Below, in pieces: positions 12,131 to 24,230 of a DNA stretch of 64,000 bases. Under the pieces are notes generated by a model, which searched no databases, was not told the DNA's origin, and saw only the letters and a program-made list of their open reading frames with translations. Location: positions 664,237-728,236 of the forward strand of contig MNCI01004801.1 of NCBI GenBank assembly GCA_015680685.1, written 5' to 3'. The stretch's first letter is position 1. Each line of letters begins with the position of its first letter. Source of the stretch: Gnetum montanum (Eukaryota; Streptophyta; Gnetopsida; Gnetales; Gnetaceae). A program made the position numbers and the translations under genes.

Positions 12131-13369
12131 GGCTTGTTGACACTAGGTTGTCCATTTGAAGTCAACCCCCTTCTTTAGAAGATGTTGCATGGGGTGTAAC
12201 TTGTTAGTCAACCTTGCTATAAAACATCGAATGAATTGCACTCTACCTTGTAAACCACGTAACTCCTTAAGGTTTGTGGGAGGTGCTAGGTTGATAATGG
12301 CCTTGACTTTGTTGGGATCAACCTGTATTCTAGCCTCCGATACTAAGAATCCTAACATGCGTCTAGTTTTCACCCCAAAGACACACTTCTTAGGATTGAG
12401 GTGTAAATCATGCATTTGGAAGCATTTGAGAACTACCCCTAGATCGCATGGGTGATCAACGGCCTCCTTGGACTTGACCGCTATATCATCCACGTAGTCG
12501 TTTAATGTTTCTAGGATGTAGTCACTAAAAATGTAGGTCATAGCTCGCTGGTAGGTTGCTCTAGCATTTTTGAGCCTGAAAGGCATCATGGTATAGTAGA
12601 AGGTCCCCCATGCGGTCATGAATTTTTTTGATAGCTAGTGCTCTGAGTTAATGTGAATCTGATTGTACCTGGAGAAACCATCCAAAAAGGATAGCAGAGC
12701 ATGGCCAGCTGTGGTGTCAATGAGTTGATCGATGCTCGAGAGTGGGAAGTTGTCTTTGATTGTTTCCTTGTTCAAGTCTCGAAAGTCTATATAGATTCAT
12801 ATTCCTCCTGTTTTCTTTGAAACCACAATGATGTTGGATACCCACTCTGAATAGTCAATTGCGCGGATGAAACCTACTTGGTATAGCTTAGTGATTTCAT
12901 CCCTCATAGCTAGTGCAATTTCTGGCTTAACTTTACGAGATTTCAGCTTAATTGTCTTTACGTGGGGGTCTAGGATGATGTTGTGTTGAATCAATCGTGG
13001 GTCCAGACCCGACATGTCACTGTATGACCATGCAAAGACATCAATGTTATCTTGCAAAAATTTGGCTACATTTTTGTGCATTTGCGTGTTCAGGAGGGAG
13101 CTGAGTTTCAATGTTTTCACCTCCCCCTTTGATGTGGTCATAAGCATCTCAACAAGAGGATCTTCGATTACATCCCTGACCTCTAAGTCTATGGCTTGAA
13201 CTAGATGCTTGGACCAATCTGGGGATGCTTCTAAGGCTACTATGGTGCTAGTTGTAGTCGACCCCCAATCAATCGTATCAGGGTTCAACTGTCTCGCAAG
13301 CTTGCCCTATGGCCCTATTAGTGTTAATGGCGTGGAAAGGTCATGAGGGATTTCCATCTCTTTCTTGAC
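12131..13369 (-). pseudogene. pol: E1 reverse transcriptase
   Basis: Starting just after an acceptor-like AG (13371-13370), the reading passes an N-terminal lead (NPDTIDWGS), DEITKLYQVGFIRAI and WVSNIIVVSKKTGGI. After a break it continues with WGTFYYTMMPFRLKNARATY and the catalytic box NDYVDDIAVKS, then NPKKCVFGVKTRRMLGF and the thumb. YVDD is intact. The break near 12620-12800 and other stops make it a pseudogene. Homologous positions in E3 are 45699-46900. Confidence 0.85.
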
Positions 13370-13390
13370 CTACCATCATAAGATGAAAGC
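13365..13390 (-). promoter_or_regulatory. Sense-strand splice-acceptor-like site before RT, E1
   Basis: On minus the sequence TTTCATCTTATGATGGTAG ends at 13370, immediately before the first residues shared with the RT leader of E2 (STPLTLIGP against FTPLTINGP). Equivalent AG sites lie at 33967 in E2 and 45698 in E3. A splice here would join gag-PR to RT-IN, as known for Ogre elements. The donor is uncertain. Confidence 0.4.
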
Positions 13391-13925
13391 CTGGTTAAGA
13401 GGCATTTGTTGGTAGAAATTGTGTGTAACAAAAATTTTCAAAGTAGTGATGCGATGCAACTTGTGAAGTGTGATGATGTAAAGATTGCGAGTTTCCCAAG
13501 TTAGGATCATGGTGGATTGCCAAGGCACAAAAGCTTAGGACTGCTGTCGTAAAATGTGAAGTTGCATAACTATCAATATGAAAATGCCAAACTGCTAGTT
13601 TAATGTCATTTTGGACTGCTAGGTCGCAACATGCAAAATCTTAACAGGTAAGATAATAGTATACAAAATAGGAAATTGCGAGTATGAGAAGTATCGAATT
13701 GCTGATGCAAAAATGGAAACATGAAACTGCTAAGAAATGTGATACCACCTATGTGGTAGAAGATGAGATAACCACTGATGTAAGTTTTTGGTATTGTTAG
13801 TTTAACGTCATTGCGGACCGTTAGGGGTGAAACTATGCTAGGATCACTTAGCTTGAGGTCTTTTTAGACCGGTCGTATTGCAATTGGCGGGATTACTAGT
13901 TTAAGGTCTTTCCAGACCCTTAACC
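13391..13925. repeat. AGTTTA hairpin repeats, site ii of E1 (before RT)
   Basis: Spaced hairpins occur from about 13595: GTC/GAC with loop ATTTTG near 13602-13613, CGTC with a GACCG partner near 13806-13820, GGTC/GACC at 13857-13870 (loop TTTTTA), and GGTC/GACC at 13905-13918 (loop TTTCCA). The flanks read CTAGTTTAA or TTAGTTTAA. Between 13391 and 13595, and between units, I see AT-rich filler and no gene. Confidence 0.65.
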
Positions 13926-15190
13926 AAAAACAAATATATTTCTTTTGTTTTGGGGAAGGTAAGTAGTTGGCTTGAAGCGTGTCAAGACTTTAATACTAAT
14001 AGTGCTGTGATGTCGTGGTGAGCATGCTACACTGCACGGCACGCGTTGCATTAATCGGAGAGAGAGAGAGGCAAGTTTCCCCATCCTAGTGTTACAACCA
14101 TAAATAGGGGTTAAACCCTGGCAATTTTGCCATTTTCACCATAAGAGCACAAAGCCCACATCGGAGCACAAGGTGATTTTGGAGCACGAAGCAATTGTGT
14201 TAATTGACTAGTGAGGCGAGTTTTTATAGTGGAAGGTGTAGGTCTGTAAGTAGGGAAATGGCTCCCAAGACTCATTTTGTGCTTACAAAGGTCGAGGAGG
14301 CGAAGAAGACCCTAGGGTGTGCACCACAAGAGCGCGTTGCGATGTGGTAGAGCACGCTATTGACCTAGTAAGTTACTCTGTCGCCTTCATCTTTTTGTGT
14401 TGTGCTTTTTGTCATTCTTGGCTCTTGTTTTGCGTTCATTCTTGGCTATCTGCATTTTCTATGGTTGCATCATTTTGGCCTTTGCACCACCATGGTCACT
14501 ATTTTGGCTATGGCAGATGCATAAACATTGCATCGTGGTTGCATTCAAGACTACTGCAACCACCACTACTGTGGTTGTCGCAACCGTGCAGGGCTAGGGA
14601 AGTTTAAGTTGCTTGACCCTAGCATGCTACAACGTAAAGCCCTTGAGGGGACCATGCCATGGTGTGGTGTGGCAATGTGACACGTGTTTTGCAAGGGTGC
14701 GTCGTCAATTGTTTTGTTTCTACGCTAGGCTTATTTGCATGTTCTTGCTACGCTAGGCTCTCATGCCTTTGCCATACTATGTGCGGACGGAGGGTTATGC
14801 TATGCTACACACATGGACTGCTAGATGTTGCTGCATTGCACGTGTACTACCTTTAAGCATGATGCTAACATTCACTGATCGTGTTATGTAGGGCGGGGTT
14901 GAGGCCCAGGCTAATTATTTTGGAAATTAGGGGAGTCCTGTGCCATGTGTGCAAACCTGTGGCCAATGCTCCTCCTCCCAAGATACGTTTGGGAGAGCGA
15001 CTGGTCTGGTTCAGGGAAGGGGTACAAGACTTCTTACAATTCCTTCCTAACCACATTAGTGTGATCGTTTGTGTTGGTGACCATTTGGGACGCGATCGCC
15101 GAAAAGTGTCCTCGAACAAGATTTAGGTGCTTGCTAGTCTCTGGCAACACCAAGGCCTAGATACCTCCAAATAGACTCAGTAGTTAATGT

Positions 15191-18100
15191 GAGTATGTGT
15201 GTGTGCTGTTACGGTGTGCGGTTGTGAAAAATGAAACGATTGCGTTGTGTGTAAACTACAAATCACTTATCTTAAAGAGATTCAGCCAACTTTGCCAAGT
15301 ACTGTGAGCTGTTGAGAGTTCCTATTTTGTTCAATTGCCTAGTCTATGCAGTCCTTATAATACCTACTTGTAAAAAATAAAATTTTGCAAAAAAATTTGT
15401 GCACAACTTTGTGAATCTACTTCTAATTTTCCCTAGAGAAAGAGATAGTTCCACAAGAAAACTAGAAATAGAGCAAGATTCAATGGAAATAGACAGACAA
15501 GAAATAAGATTTATGTTAAGATCTTAAATATTTAAATAAGGTAAAATGATACAAGTAAACACTTCACAATAAAGCTATCCCAAATTCAATAACTATGAAT
15601 TGTTCAAACTTCCAAGGCTCAAATAAGCAATTTCTTCAAGACAATCCTACTATGCTACCAAAAAATTACTACGTAAACTATCACGTATGAGACTCCATTT
15701 TGGCTAGATAATAGATGTCAACAATTACATTCAACAGAACCTTCAAAAGACTTGACAATTTCTGATTGAAATAACACGGAGATTCACTTTAAAGATAAAA
15801 AGAAGCTATTCTAGTCCCATTAAAATACCAAAATTTTCTGAACCCTCTTGACTATTGAATCATTCAACGACATAACTACAAGTAGAGGCTCTCTTACAAC
15901 AATCCCAATAGCGGTTCTTATACGTTGCACAATAATAAAATTTACTACTAAAATGCTTTTAAGGCTTTTAAACACAAGCACTTCTATGGAAAAATTTTAA
16001 CAGAAATTTTCTATTGGGCAACAAGAACAATAAGAACAATCTAAAAATCCCAAAATTACTTGCCAAGGATGATACTATCTAAACCACTAGCTAAACAATT
16101 TAAACAAAATAAAAAACAATAAGCATAACTCACAGGACTATGACAAAGAGGCTGAAATCTTTTCTTTAGCAAGCTGTCTTACAGCAATCTTTCACAATGT
16201 GTGACCCCAAGTATGTGCTAGTAGTCCCCCCAATGTGTTCTATCTTCTTACCCCTGAAGCCTTTTTATAGGATTGAAAAGGTAGTTACATTCAAAATATC
16301 TTAGCTAACTTCTCTCCCAAGTAACTTGCCCAACAAGTTAGGAGATTACTTGCTCCACAAGTTAGGTAAGTTACAAAAAATTTGGGTGGTTGTAACCACC
16401 ATAGAGATAAAAAAGCTGCAGCTGACAAGTGTCCCATTTAGTTGCCAAGTGGTCCTTCAGTCGCCAAGTGGTCACCATGGAGATAAAAAAGCTATAGTTG
16501 ACAAGTGGCCTTTTTAATTGCCAAGTGTCTTCATGGTAATTAAAAGTAAAATTAGTTATAAATATCATAGTTGTAACTATCATAGGAAGTTACAACTTCC
16601 ATAGGAATAAAAGGGATAATAGCCAAATGTCTCCTTTATATAGGATGTTACACAAATATCCCATAACTTTCTTTTTCTTTTTAAATCAAAAAATATTTTG
16701 TTTAAATCATAGTAATAGAGATATTAACCATGGAGTTGTTGCATACATGGATGGGTTAATATATAAATATATATATGCACATAGGTACAACCAAATGCAT
16801 AAGTGGAGTTGTAATGCCACATTTTTAGCACAAGGTGGATGTCATGTGAAGTGCTCTTGGATGAACACATCGGGGGCTTTTGGCTTACCCAACATGTGGT
16901 CCAATCGTTGCTACAATAACATGAAATCACAAGAGCCATCACTACTGTAGTTACTCTTACCATGAAACACCAAAGAGGTGCACGCTTACATCCATTGTTT
17001 GGCACCGTCATCTTAGGTACATTGCATAGTTGTAGTGTCTCAGCATTCTAGCGTATTTCTCTGCAAAAATTCTTCGTAATACAGAAATATGAATTTCGCC
17101 TATTTTTGCTCGTATTTCTCAAGGCACTCTTGGCTGTGGTGGAGCCCCGGGCGCCCATGACATCTTGCCTAAGAACACAAACGAAGGACTGCTTGCTCTA
17201 CATCAAACCCATTGTGAATTCCTGTAGTAGCTCTTTGCTACACCTAGAAAAGCTCCTGAACAAGATGTATACTACTGATTCTTTAGGCTTCGAGTCAAGC
17301 TAAGTTGAAAGATCGAACTCTGTTAACAGGCTTGTTCTACAGCTAAATTTTATTTCTTCCATGGGTTGTGCGGGATAATCTATTCTATCCATGAATTCTT
17401 TGGGTAGCAGGGATCCCACGAAGAGAAAGGGTATGCCTAATTCCTTTAGAGCAGAGACAGTGCTAGGTTTGAGCTCATCCACGGTGTTGGATCTTTCCCA
17501 GTCGGCCTGTCTAACAGATTCGAATGATTCCAAAATGATCTTGTAAATGATGTTGTTTAGATCTGTCTGCTGCAAATATGATGGAAAATCCACAATCCTC
17601 ATCGAGGGCAGTCCTACAACTTACATTTTTGTCCCAAAAATGTAGCAGGTGGGGGTGTCCCCTGAAGTCTTTCTAGAAATCCAGCTCCAGCTGCATAATA
17701 TCCACTGCTTCTACCAAATCTAGACTAATAGAACTTATAATCACCTGCTGCTGCTATTCAAAGTTACTGCCTTTGCCATGCCCTAATGAAACTCGCTCTC
17801 GTAGATGTCGCCATTACTGAAAACCTCCGTGCCTTCTTGGCATCTCTACTGTTTTGTGGTTTTTGTCTAGTGGCGGTTTTGTGTAGGGTTTCAGTGCACC
17901 TTGGGATCACCTTTAGCTTTTTGCACTTCTTCTGGATTGACATTTCGAGCAACGTCAATGGTGGCGGTGTAGAGCAATGGCTGCGACAGTGTTTGTTGGC
18001 TCGGCCGTGACCTTGCGGCGGCCGTTTACTTTCCATAGTGAATTACGGAAACAACATGATGTCAAACTATGTATGGGACAGCAGCTTGGTTTTATGGGTC

Positions 18101-18960
18101 TGTCAGAAATATTAGATTTTTATGATATGGTAAAAACCCAATTCTGACAACTTATTCTTTTATCAGTCTTTATCCAAATGATTAATTCCTGAAAGTATTT
18201 CTAACAATAAAGATTCCTTGCTTGTCAATTCAGTTTCCATTGACACCTTATCTCTTGTAAGCTTCTATTCACTATATTTCATATGTGCATCATTATTTCC
18301 ACCAATAATATTATGGTCTCCTTGATATGCATGCCTTTCCTCCTTAAGGGCTCCATGCAAGGAATGCTTTAGTTGATGATGTAGACAACCAATGATGTTG
18401 CTTTGAGGACAATACTCTAGTATTCCTAATCTACCTCATAGCATGTTCCAAATAAGAGTTGGATAGACCTCTAGAATATTCACAAAAGAGATGTGTTGGA
18501 AGAAGGTGAACATCTTCAATAGGGATAAGTAATGATCAAATAATTCTATAGACTTGAGCCACGTAAAAGTTCCAACCTAGTGAATTTTGAGAAGCAAAAT
18601 CATATGCTTGTTTCCCATGCTAAGTATCAGTTTGATTGATAATCTAAAGAATTAAAATTAGGGAGAATAAATGCAGCCCATCTCACCCAATATTTTTTAG
18701 CAAGTGATAGGAATCAATACCTTTTAAACCTACATCTTGCCATTTCAATAGTTCTATTGAAATATTTTTAAGATTTCAATCATCTCATATTTCTGTTCCA
18801 TGAAATGGCCAAATGTGCCAACAATTTGGTCTTCTCTAGAGGATAAGGATTCTTCCGACATAATAGAAGCCATGTTGCCAGGGGAAAATTGGGGCATCCT
18901 GAGATATTTTACCGATGAGGCAATCATGAGTAGATAGGGAGAGGGATCCAGCCAACACTT
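15191..18960. mobile_element. Foreign insertion inside exon 2 of the E1 accessory gene
   Basis: Exon 2 homology stops near 15190 and resumes near 18985 (AATTCAACTACTACCACCAG, matching the STLFLAARAHTLFQNP part of E2). The insert differs in composition and shares nothing visible with the Tat elements. At 16200-16640 it has a promoter-like block (CTTTTTATAGGATTG at about 16260) and a near-tandem repeat of GAGATAAAAAAGCT...GACAAGTG (16402 and 16480). A glutamate- and serine-rich minus-strand reading starts at 18885 but soon meets stops. The insert ends and type are unresolved; a decayed LTR or other transposon that captured a gene is possible. Confidence 0.5.
17040..18036 (-). pseudogene. UDP-glycosyltransferase pseudogene (UGT family 1)
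   Basis: Read on minus, 17602-17300 gives MRIVDFPSYLQQTD, ESFESVRQADW, NTVDELKPSTVSALKELGIP and FLFVGSLLP. After one TAG the same frame continues with LDSKPKESVVYILFRSFS and SKELLQEFTMGLM, then SKQSFVCVLRQDV. These are the classical middle region of plant family-1 glycosyltransferases (UGTs joining sugars to small molecules in the cytosol), up to the linker before the PSPG box. The signature box itself is absent. Upstream, a broken N-terminal part with a QGH-like word lies near 18020. It is truncated and carries stops and frameshifts. It looks like a host gene fragment carried by, or caught under, the insertion. Confidence 0.7.
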
Positions 18961-21900
18961 GATAGGGTTGAGGTGTTTAGCCTAGATCTAGGACATGCTG
19001 GAATTCAACTACTACCACCAGTAAAACACATTATTCCTCACACATTATATGGCGACGTGCTTTCAGAACCCACAAGGGACTGTCTATTGTGCTGGCGGCT
19101 GAGTTTTGCAACTTTGCTCTGTTACGTTGTGCAATGCTAGTCATACTGGCTGAATGCTAACAGTATGTGTTTGTCATCAGGTTCTATATCAACGATGATG
19201 GGGTTCACGACCAACTGGGTCTGCTGGCTACAACACAGCTAGCCCTACAGGAGTTCTCTTCTACTAAGAACCTACGGGCGGGCGTGCTTGGTTAGTGCGG
19301 GGCAGAATACCATACCTATCCATGCTCCTTCTATACGTTTTACCATCAGTGTAGGGAGAAGGGTTGGCTAGATAAGGAATGGATAGAACCCTTCAAATAG
19401 GTCACGGTTGAAGAGGCTATGATTGAACTCCCGCTGTTCTCGTTGCCATATAGACTCGAGGGGTTAAAAGGTAGGTGATGCATGCTTAAGTGTTTTTGCA
19501 ATCCACGTATTTTTTGCATCGTTATGCTAAGCATGTTTTGTGAAAATTGCTATAGGGGCGAAGAAGCCCTGCAAGGTGATGGTGGTAACCACCAAGATGC
19601 AAGGGGCAAACATCTACTTCAAATACGGTGAAGTAGCAGCAAGCCAATGCGGGTTAGATAAAGGGGCCTCGGACCCCTTGGTCAAGAATATCCGGAAGGC
19701 GGGGCTTATGGATCTGTTCATGGCCCCGAATCCTAGTGTTCCTACTACTGAGATGCTTTCTGTGGTAAAATCCTTCTCTCAGAAGGCAGGTCATTTTCAC
19801 ATGTTCTTATGGGGTGTGTGGGTGGTCATTGAAATCAATGACTAGCTATTTATGGACCTGTTCGGCATTCTTGTTGACGACGTTCCCATAGTATTGAAGA
19901 GTAAGCAGGAGTTGACTCTTCAGAAATAGAATATCGAGGAGTGGCTGAGGCTTACCAACGAGTGAAAAGGATTCTCCATGGAAAAGCTTAAGGAAAACCC
20001 TACCATGGGGATTTACTCGGTCTTTCGTGCCCATGCATTCCCTTAACTACTCACGTAGGGGAAGGTCCTGGGGCTCGAGCAGGCTTGGATAATGTAGGAG
20101 GTTATGGAAGAAGGGGCCTATTACAACTAGGCCAGTTTCCTATGTAGTGGCTTGCAGGCTAAGATTTTGGGACTTCGTGAGCACACAGAGTCTCACTCCA
20201 ACATACACTATGCCTTCTACATAGGCTGTCTAAAGCACTTTGCGGAGTTTCTGGTGGTCCTGGAGGATGGAGTCTGGACCATGTGAGACCGCGACCAAAT
20301 TCCTAGGTCATGTATTCACTAGATCTTCTGGACTATGTGAGCACAAGATCTCCCAGAAATGGTCGGGGAGTCATTTTCTGTAATGACTAAAAATTTGGTG
20401 GCTCACAAAGTTCGTGGCCAGGACAGCGTAGGAGAGACACCCCCTACCATAGTCGGTAGTGTGATGCAGGGCGAACGCCTCATGGTTGAGGCCGTGCCCA
20501 AGGAGTTGCAATGGAAGAGACCTCCCCCAGCCAGGGACACCGTTTGTGTGGAGGAGGAGGAGGGACAAAGACTACAGCTTAAGCTGCAGAGGATGCAACC
20601 CCCCATTGGTAAATGTTTTCGTGTAATGCTTACTTTGCTATTGTTTGCTACGCTATACTACGTAGGCGATGTAGCATAGCGCAACACCTATTTTGAGCTC
20701 ACTTGTGTTAGACTTACACAAACATGCTTCTTTGCAGAGGAAGAAGAAGAAGAAGAGGAAGGTGATGAGGAAGTGTTAGCCCCCGAGACGAGGATGATGA
20801 ATAAGACATGGAGGCCCTAGTTTCGGAGGAAAGGGGGCCGGTCAGGAATAATGGAGCTCTTGGTTCTAGGGTAGGGGCCCTTATCATTAGGGAACCTCTT
20901 AACAATGCAGAGGCATCCCCCTTGAATAAAAAGACGCTAGTCTCCTGAAAGGAAAGGCAACAATGCATGAGGGCAGGGCCCTCCACCGAGGCTACCATGA
21001 TCATCTTGCATTAGAAAGAAGAAAGACCATAGTCGGGCACTGGTGAGTTGGTGGGGTGTCTACCTTATCATAGTCCATTTTGGCGGTTACTGACATGCTT
21101 AATCGTGTAACAAGTGTTACTGCTGATTCTGCAGGACCCCCTCCAATTCATGCAGAGTTGTGGACCGAGGTCCCTGACAAGTTTACATACATGCAGGGAC
21201 TTGTTGACGACATGATTAGACACCTTCAATAGGTGGACCCTGGCACAAGTAAGTAGCAGTATTAAATGCTTCTATGTTGTTTTGCTAAAAAATTTTGAGT
21301 TTGCTGATTTTTCTATGTTAATGCGATTGCTTCATTCCTTGTGTTGACACAGCCTCTCGGCTCAAATGAGACCTAGCTTGATCCATGAGAATTGGTGTTG
21401 TGCCTACACTCTCACCTAACGTGACCCAGGTGCCTCATCGCATGTTCAACGAGGCTCACAAGTGCGTCTTGCACTCGGCATGCTCTCTGTGGGAGTGTAA
21501 GCAGATCAATGAGGATCTGTGGAAACAGGTCTAAAGGGCTAAGCAAAGAGAGGCTGAGCTGGTCGCCGAGGTGTAGAATCTCAGGTCAAGGAACGAGTTC
21601 CTCGTGAACTGTAACCCTGATGTTTAGGGCTAGTACAAGGCTATGGATTATTACGCTATATTTTGGATTGTCGTTCATCAAAACGCTGAATCCATGTGCG
21701 AGATAGTCAAACAACAAATGCAGATGGAGTTGCTAACCCAGAAGTTTCAAGACATGAAAGATATCAGTGCCAAGGTTTTCGAATGGGGGTGTACCCAGAG
21801 AAACCACAAACATGTGTACAAGCTAGAGAACGACACCAATCGAAAGCTGTACAGAGATGCTGCTATGGAGGCATTCACGTATGAAGCATTCGTGAATTCC

Positions 21901-22539
21901 ATCGATGCTTTTGAGGCCTACACTAAGTTTAAAGAGCAGGTGAAGGTTATGGAATCTCCTAACTTGAAAGTGGACCTTCCTACAGGAGAGTTTCCTCAGG
22001 ACCCTTAGAATGGATGACCGCAGAAAGGAAGAAAGCCATTGCTGTGAATGCTAAACCTAGCAACAGGCATTGGATGGACATCATGACAGAGGAGATCTGG
22101 CATCGCGTCATGGTTAGCCTAGACCGGATACCCTTTGAGGCCAACGTGGGCCCCTCTCAAGTTAGTCACTTTACTGTGTAGATACTCATGCTATGTTATA
22201 GTTTGTGTTTGTTGCCCTAACTGATTACTTCATTCCCATGATGCAAACTCCAGGTGAGGGTGTAAGGCTCATAGAGAGAGGGAATGAAGAATCGATAGAA
22301 GGCAGCGCAGGGGAGGATGATGTACAAGAAGATGAAGAAGAGGTGAATAATGAGGACAATGCAAGTAGAAATAACCCATGACAGCATGGGATTTTCTTTT
22401 GAAAAATTTCAAAGTTTTGAAATGTTGAAATTTTGCAAACATTGTCAACAGATAAAAGTTTTGAATAAACTGGAAAACTTCAGAAAAGAAATTGACTTTG
22501 CGTTAACTTGCGTATCATGTAAAGTTTTCATGCTCTCGT

Positions 22540-22805
22540 GTGCTAATTTTAGGCCATTTCAGGCAATTGCGTAACATGCCAACAAGATAAAGCGAAAAAA
22601 CAACAATGCTAGTTTTAGGCCATTCCAGGCCATTGTTCAAAAGAGATAGTATGTTAGCAAAGCAAAAACAATGACGATAGTTTTAGGCCATTTCGGGCTG
22701 TTAGCGTAGCATGCCAGAAGGATGGCATGTTATCAAGAAAGAAAGCAATGATGCTAGTTTTAGGCCATTTCGGGCCATTGCATAACATGCCAAAGGGATA
22801 GCATG
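22540..22805. repeat. AGTTTTA hairpin repeats, site i of E1 (after protease)
   Basis: Four or more units read CTAGTTTTAGGCCATTYCRGGCC: GGCC/GGCC stems with 6-nt loops such as ATTCCA and ATTTCG, and one GGCC/GGCT unit that needs a G.T wobble. Units are spaced by 50-70 bp with AAGCAAAR...AATGATG filler. E3 has the same repeats in reverse at 28760-28985. Confidence 0.7.
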
Positions 22806-22883
22806 TTGACAAGGCAAAGAAGCAGGGAATGTACAGGGGTGGTAACCAGGTAGGAAGTAGTAGGGTTTCTATGCTATGCGTAG

Positions 22884-24230
22884 CTACTTCCTAACCCATC
22901 GCGGGGTGACCGGAACGTAAGGCCAAGGTGTTTCACTAGGGCCCTTGTCCATATCGTTGTCTTCCACTGGGAAAGGCAACTCAACCCATGCGTTTCCAAT
23001 TTGGAGACCGGCTTGTTGGGCCGATTCTCCTACTTGATGGTTAATGTATGCATGAGCAGGTGCTTCATTCTCAGAGGTTGTGACCTCTAAGCCTTACTCC
23101 ATGTCTACGTTGCTGATTGCTTGTGTTGCTATTTTGTCACCACGGATCACCACCTCCTTGCCTGTGTATGGTAAGTGGATCTCTTGGTGTATGGGCAAGG
23201 AGACAACCCTAAGTTGTGCAAACCATTATCTTTGCAAGATTAGGTTAAACCCGAGCATTTCCTTAACTATGATGAACGTTACATCTATGGGGAACTAGTC
23301 CCCTACTATGAAGTTTACGTGAACTGTGCCCTTCACCAAGATGCGTGCCCCGTTAAAGGACCTCAGGCACGACTTCGTTGTGGGTTTGATCTAGTTGACC
23401 AATTCAAATTTGTCCACAACAGGGAAGGGAATGACGTTCGTGGCAGCCCCATCATCAACATGTACCCTTCGGATCTGGTGTTGGCTGACCTAAATTGTGA
23501 TGAAGAGGGGCACCATGGTCACCTGACCCCCTTCAGGATCTTCCCTAATGGCATCATCACGGAAATTCAATTGCAGTGCTGCAGGCTCTACGGGTATAGA
23601 AGGAAGCATGACTGAGTGGATTGCTCCCTCTTCTGCTAGCATGTTCTTGTCAATTGGAACTATTGTTAACATGTGGATTACAGCCTCGTGGTGGGGTACA
23701 AATGTCATGATTAGGTCGTACAAGCTCAGTGTAGAGTTTTTCTACTTTAGAGCTTGCTTGACTTCGGTGAGGGCATCTAGAAGATCTTGGGCATCCCCTT
23801 ATTTGATATTTTCCTCCTCTTCAATTCATCCTAGAAGGCGAATCTCCCGAGGGAAGGTGGCCTTGGATCTAGGTTTAGATCCTTATGGTGCAGGCTACGT
23901 AGTCATCTCGACCTTCATCTTTAATGGCGAATGTGCAGATGCAAGGGATGAAGATGTAGGCTTGGGGATACCCTTGATGGTACTTCCCTCGACTTCTTGT
24001 CCACCTAGTGGACCTCTTGCCTTGTAGGGAGAGGAGGTGTTCAACTCTATCATGCGAGATAGGGGCTGTCGAAGGCATTGGCCCCCTAATGATGAATGGA
24101 GCTAGAGGTATTTCCTGACAGGACTACATGGCCCTGCTAGCAGGTGACACAAGGGTGGATGCCCATGGTAGGACTTTCAGGATGAAAAGCTACTGCGAGC
24201 TTGGGCCAGCCGCTAGTGGTATTGGTGCGC
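22884..24230 (-). pseudogene. pol: E1 aspartic protease region
   Basis: Minus-strand reading: IMTFVPHHEAVIHMLTIVPI, then the protease strand RRVHVDDGAATNVIPFPVVD, the LRSFNGARILVKGTV block, and FAQLRVVSLPIHQEIHLPY. The reading ends near ELPFPVEDN and TPRWVRK followed by a stop at 22884. The catalytic triplet is D-D-G where retroviral-type proteases have D-T/S-G, and the other copies share it. The enzyme would process the Gag-Pol polyprotein in the particle. Several stops are present. Confidence 0.75.

Larger units (their letters stand above)
14258..22381 (+). pseudogene. Opposite-strand accessory gene, copy E1 (8 exons, interrupted)
   Basis: Exons, all judged by homology to E2 and by GT-AG signals: 14258-14367, 14892 to about 15190 plus about 18985-19099, 19181-19470, 19556-20608, 20738-21042, 21135-21248, 21353-22160, 22254-22381. 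A CATAAATA box lies at 14099. Exon 2 is FCP1/SCP-phosphatase-like, with IILEIRGVLCHV where the catalytic DxDx is expected and VWFREGVQDFLQF next. Exons 3-4 carry the unknown middle domain (YPCSFYTFYHQCREKGWLD; GLMDLFMAPN). Exon 5 opens with eight glutamates. Exon 7 is coiled-coil-like around residues coded at 21643-21990. The last exon is a clean acidic tail ending NEDNASRNNP and TGA. The donor after exon 2 is GC instead of GT. A 3.8-kb insertion splits exon 2, and several stops are present. The gene is antisense to E1 gag-pol. Confidence 0.75.

Noticed and set aside
16371-17011. Overlapping frames of 70-107 codons in the foreign insert
   Set aside because: No recognisable protein, no shared frame; probably LTR-like noncoding sequence.
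23319-24027. Plus-strand frames of 98 and 159 codons
   Set aside because: Antisense of the E1 protease and gag C-terminus, which align with E2 and E3.
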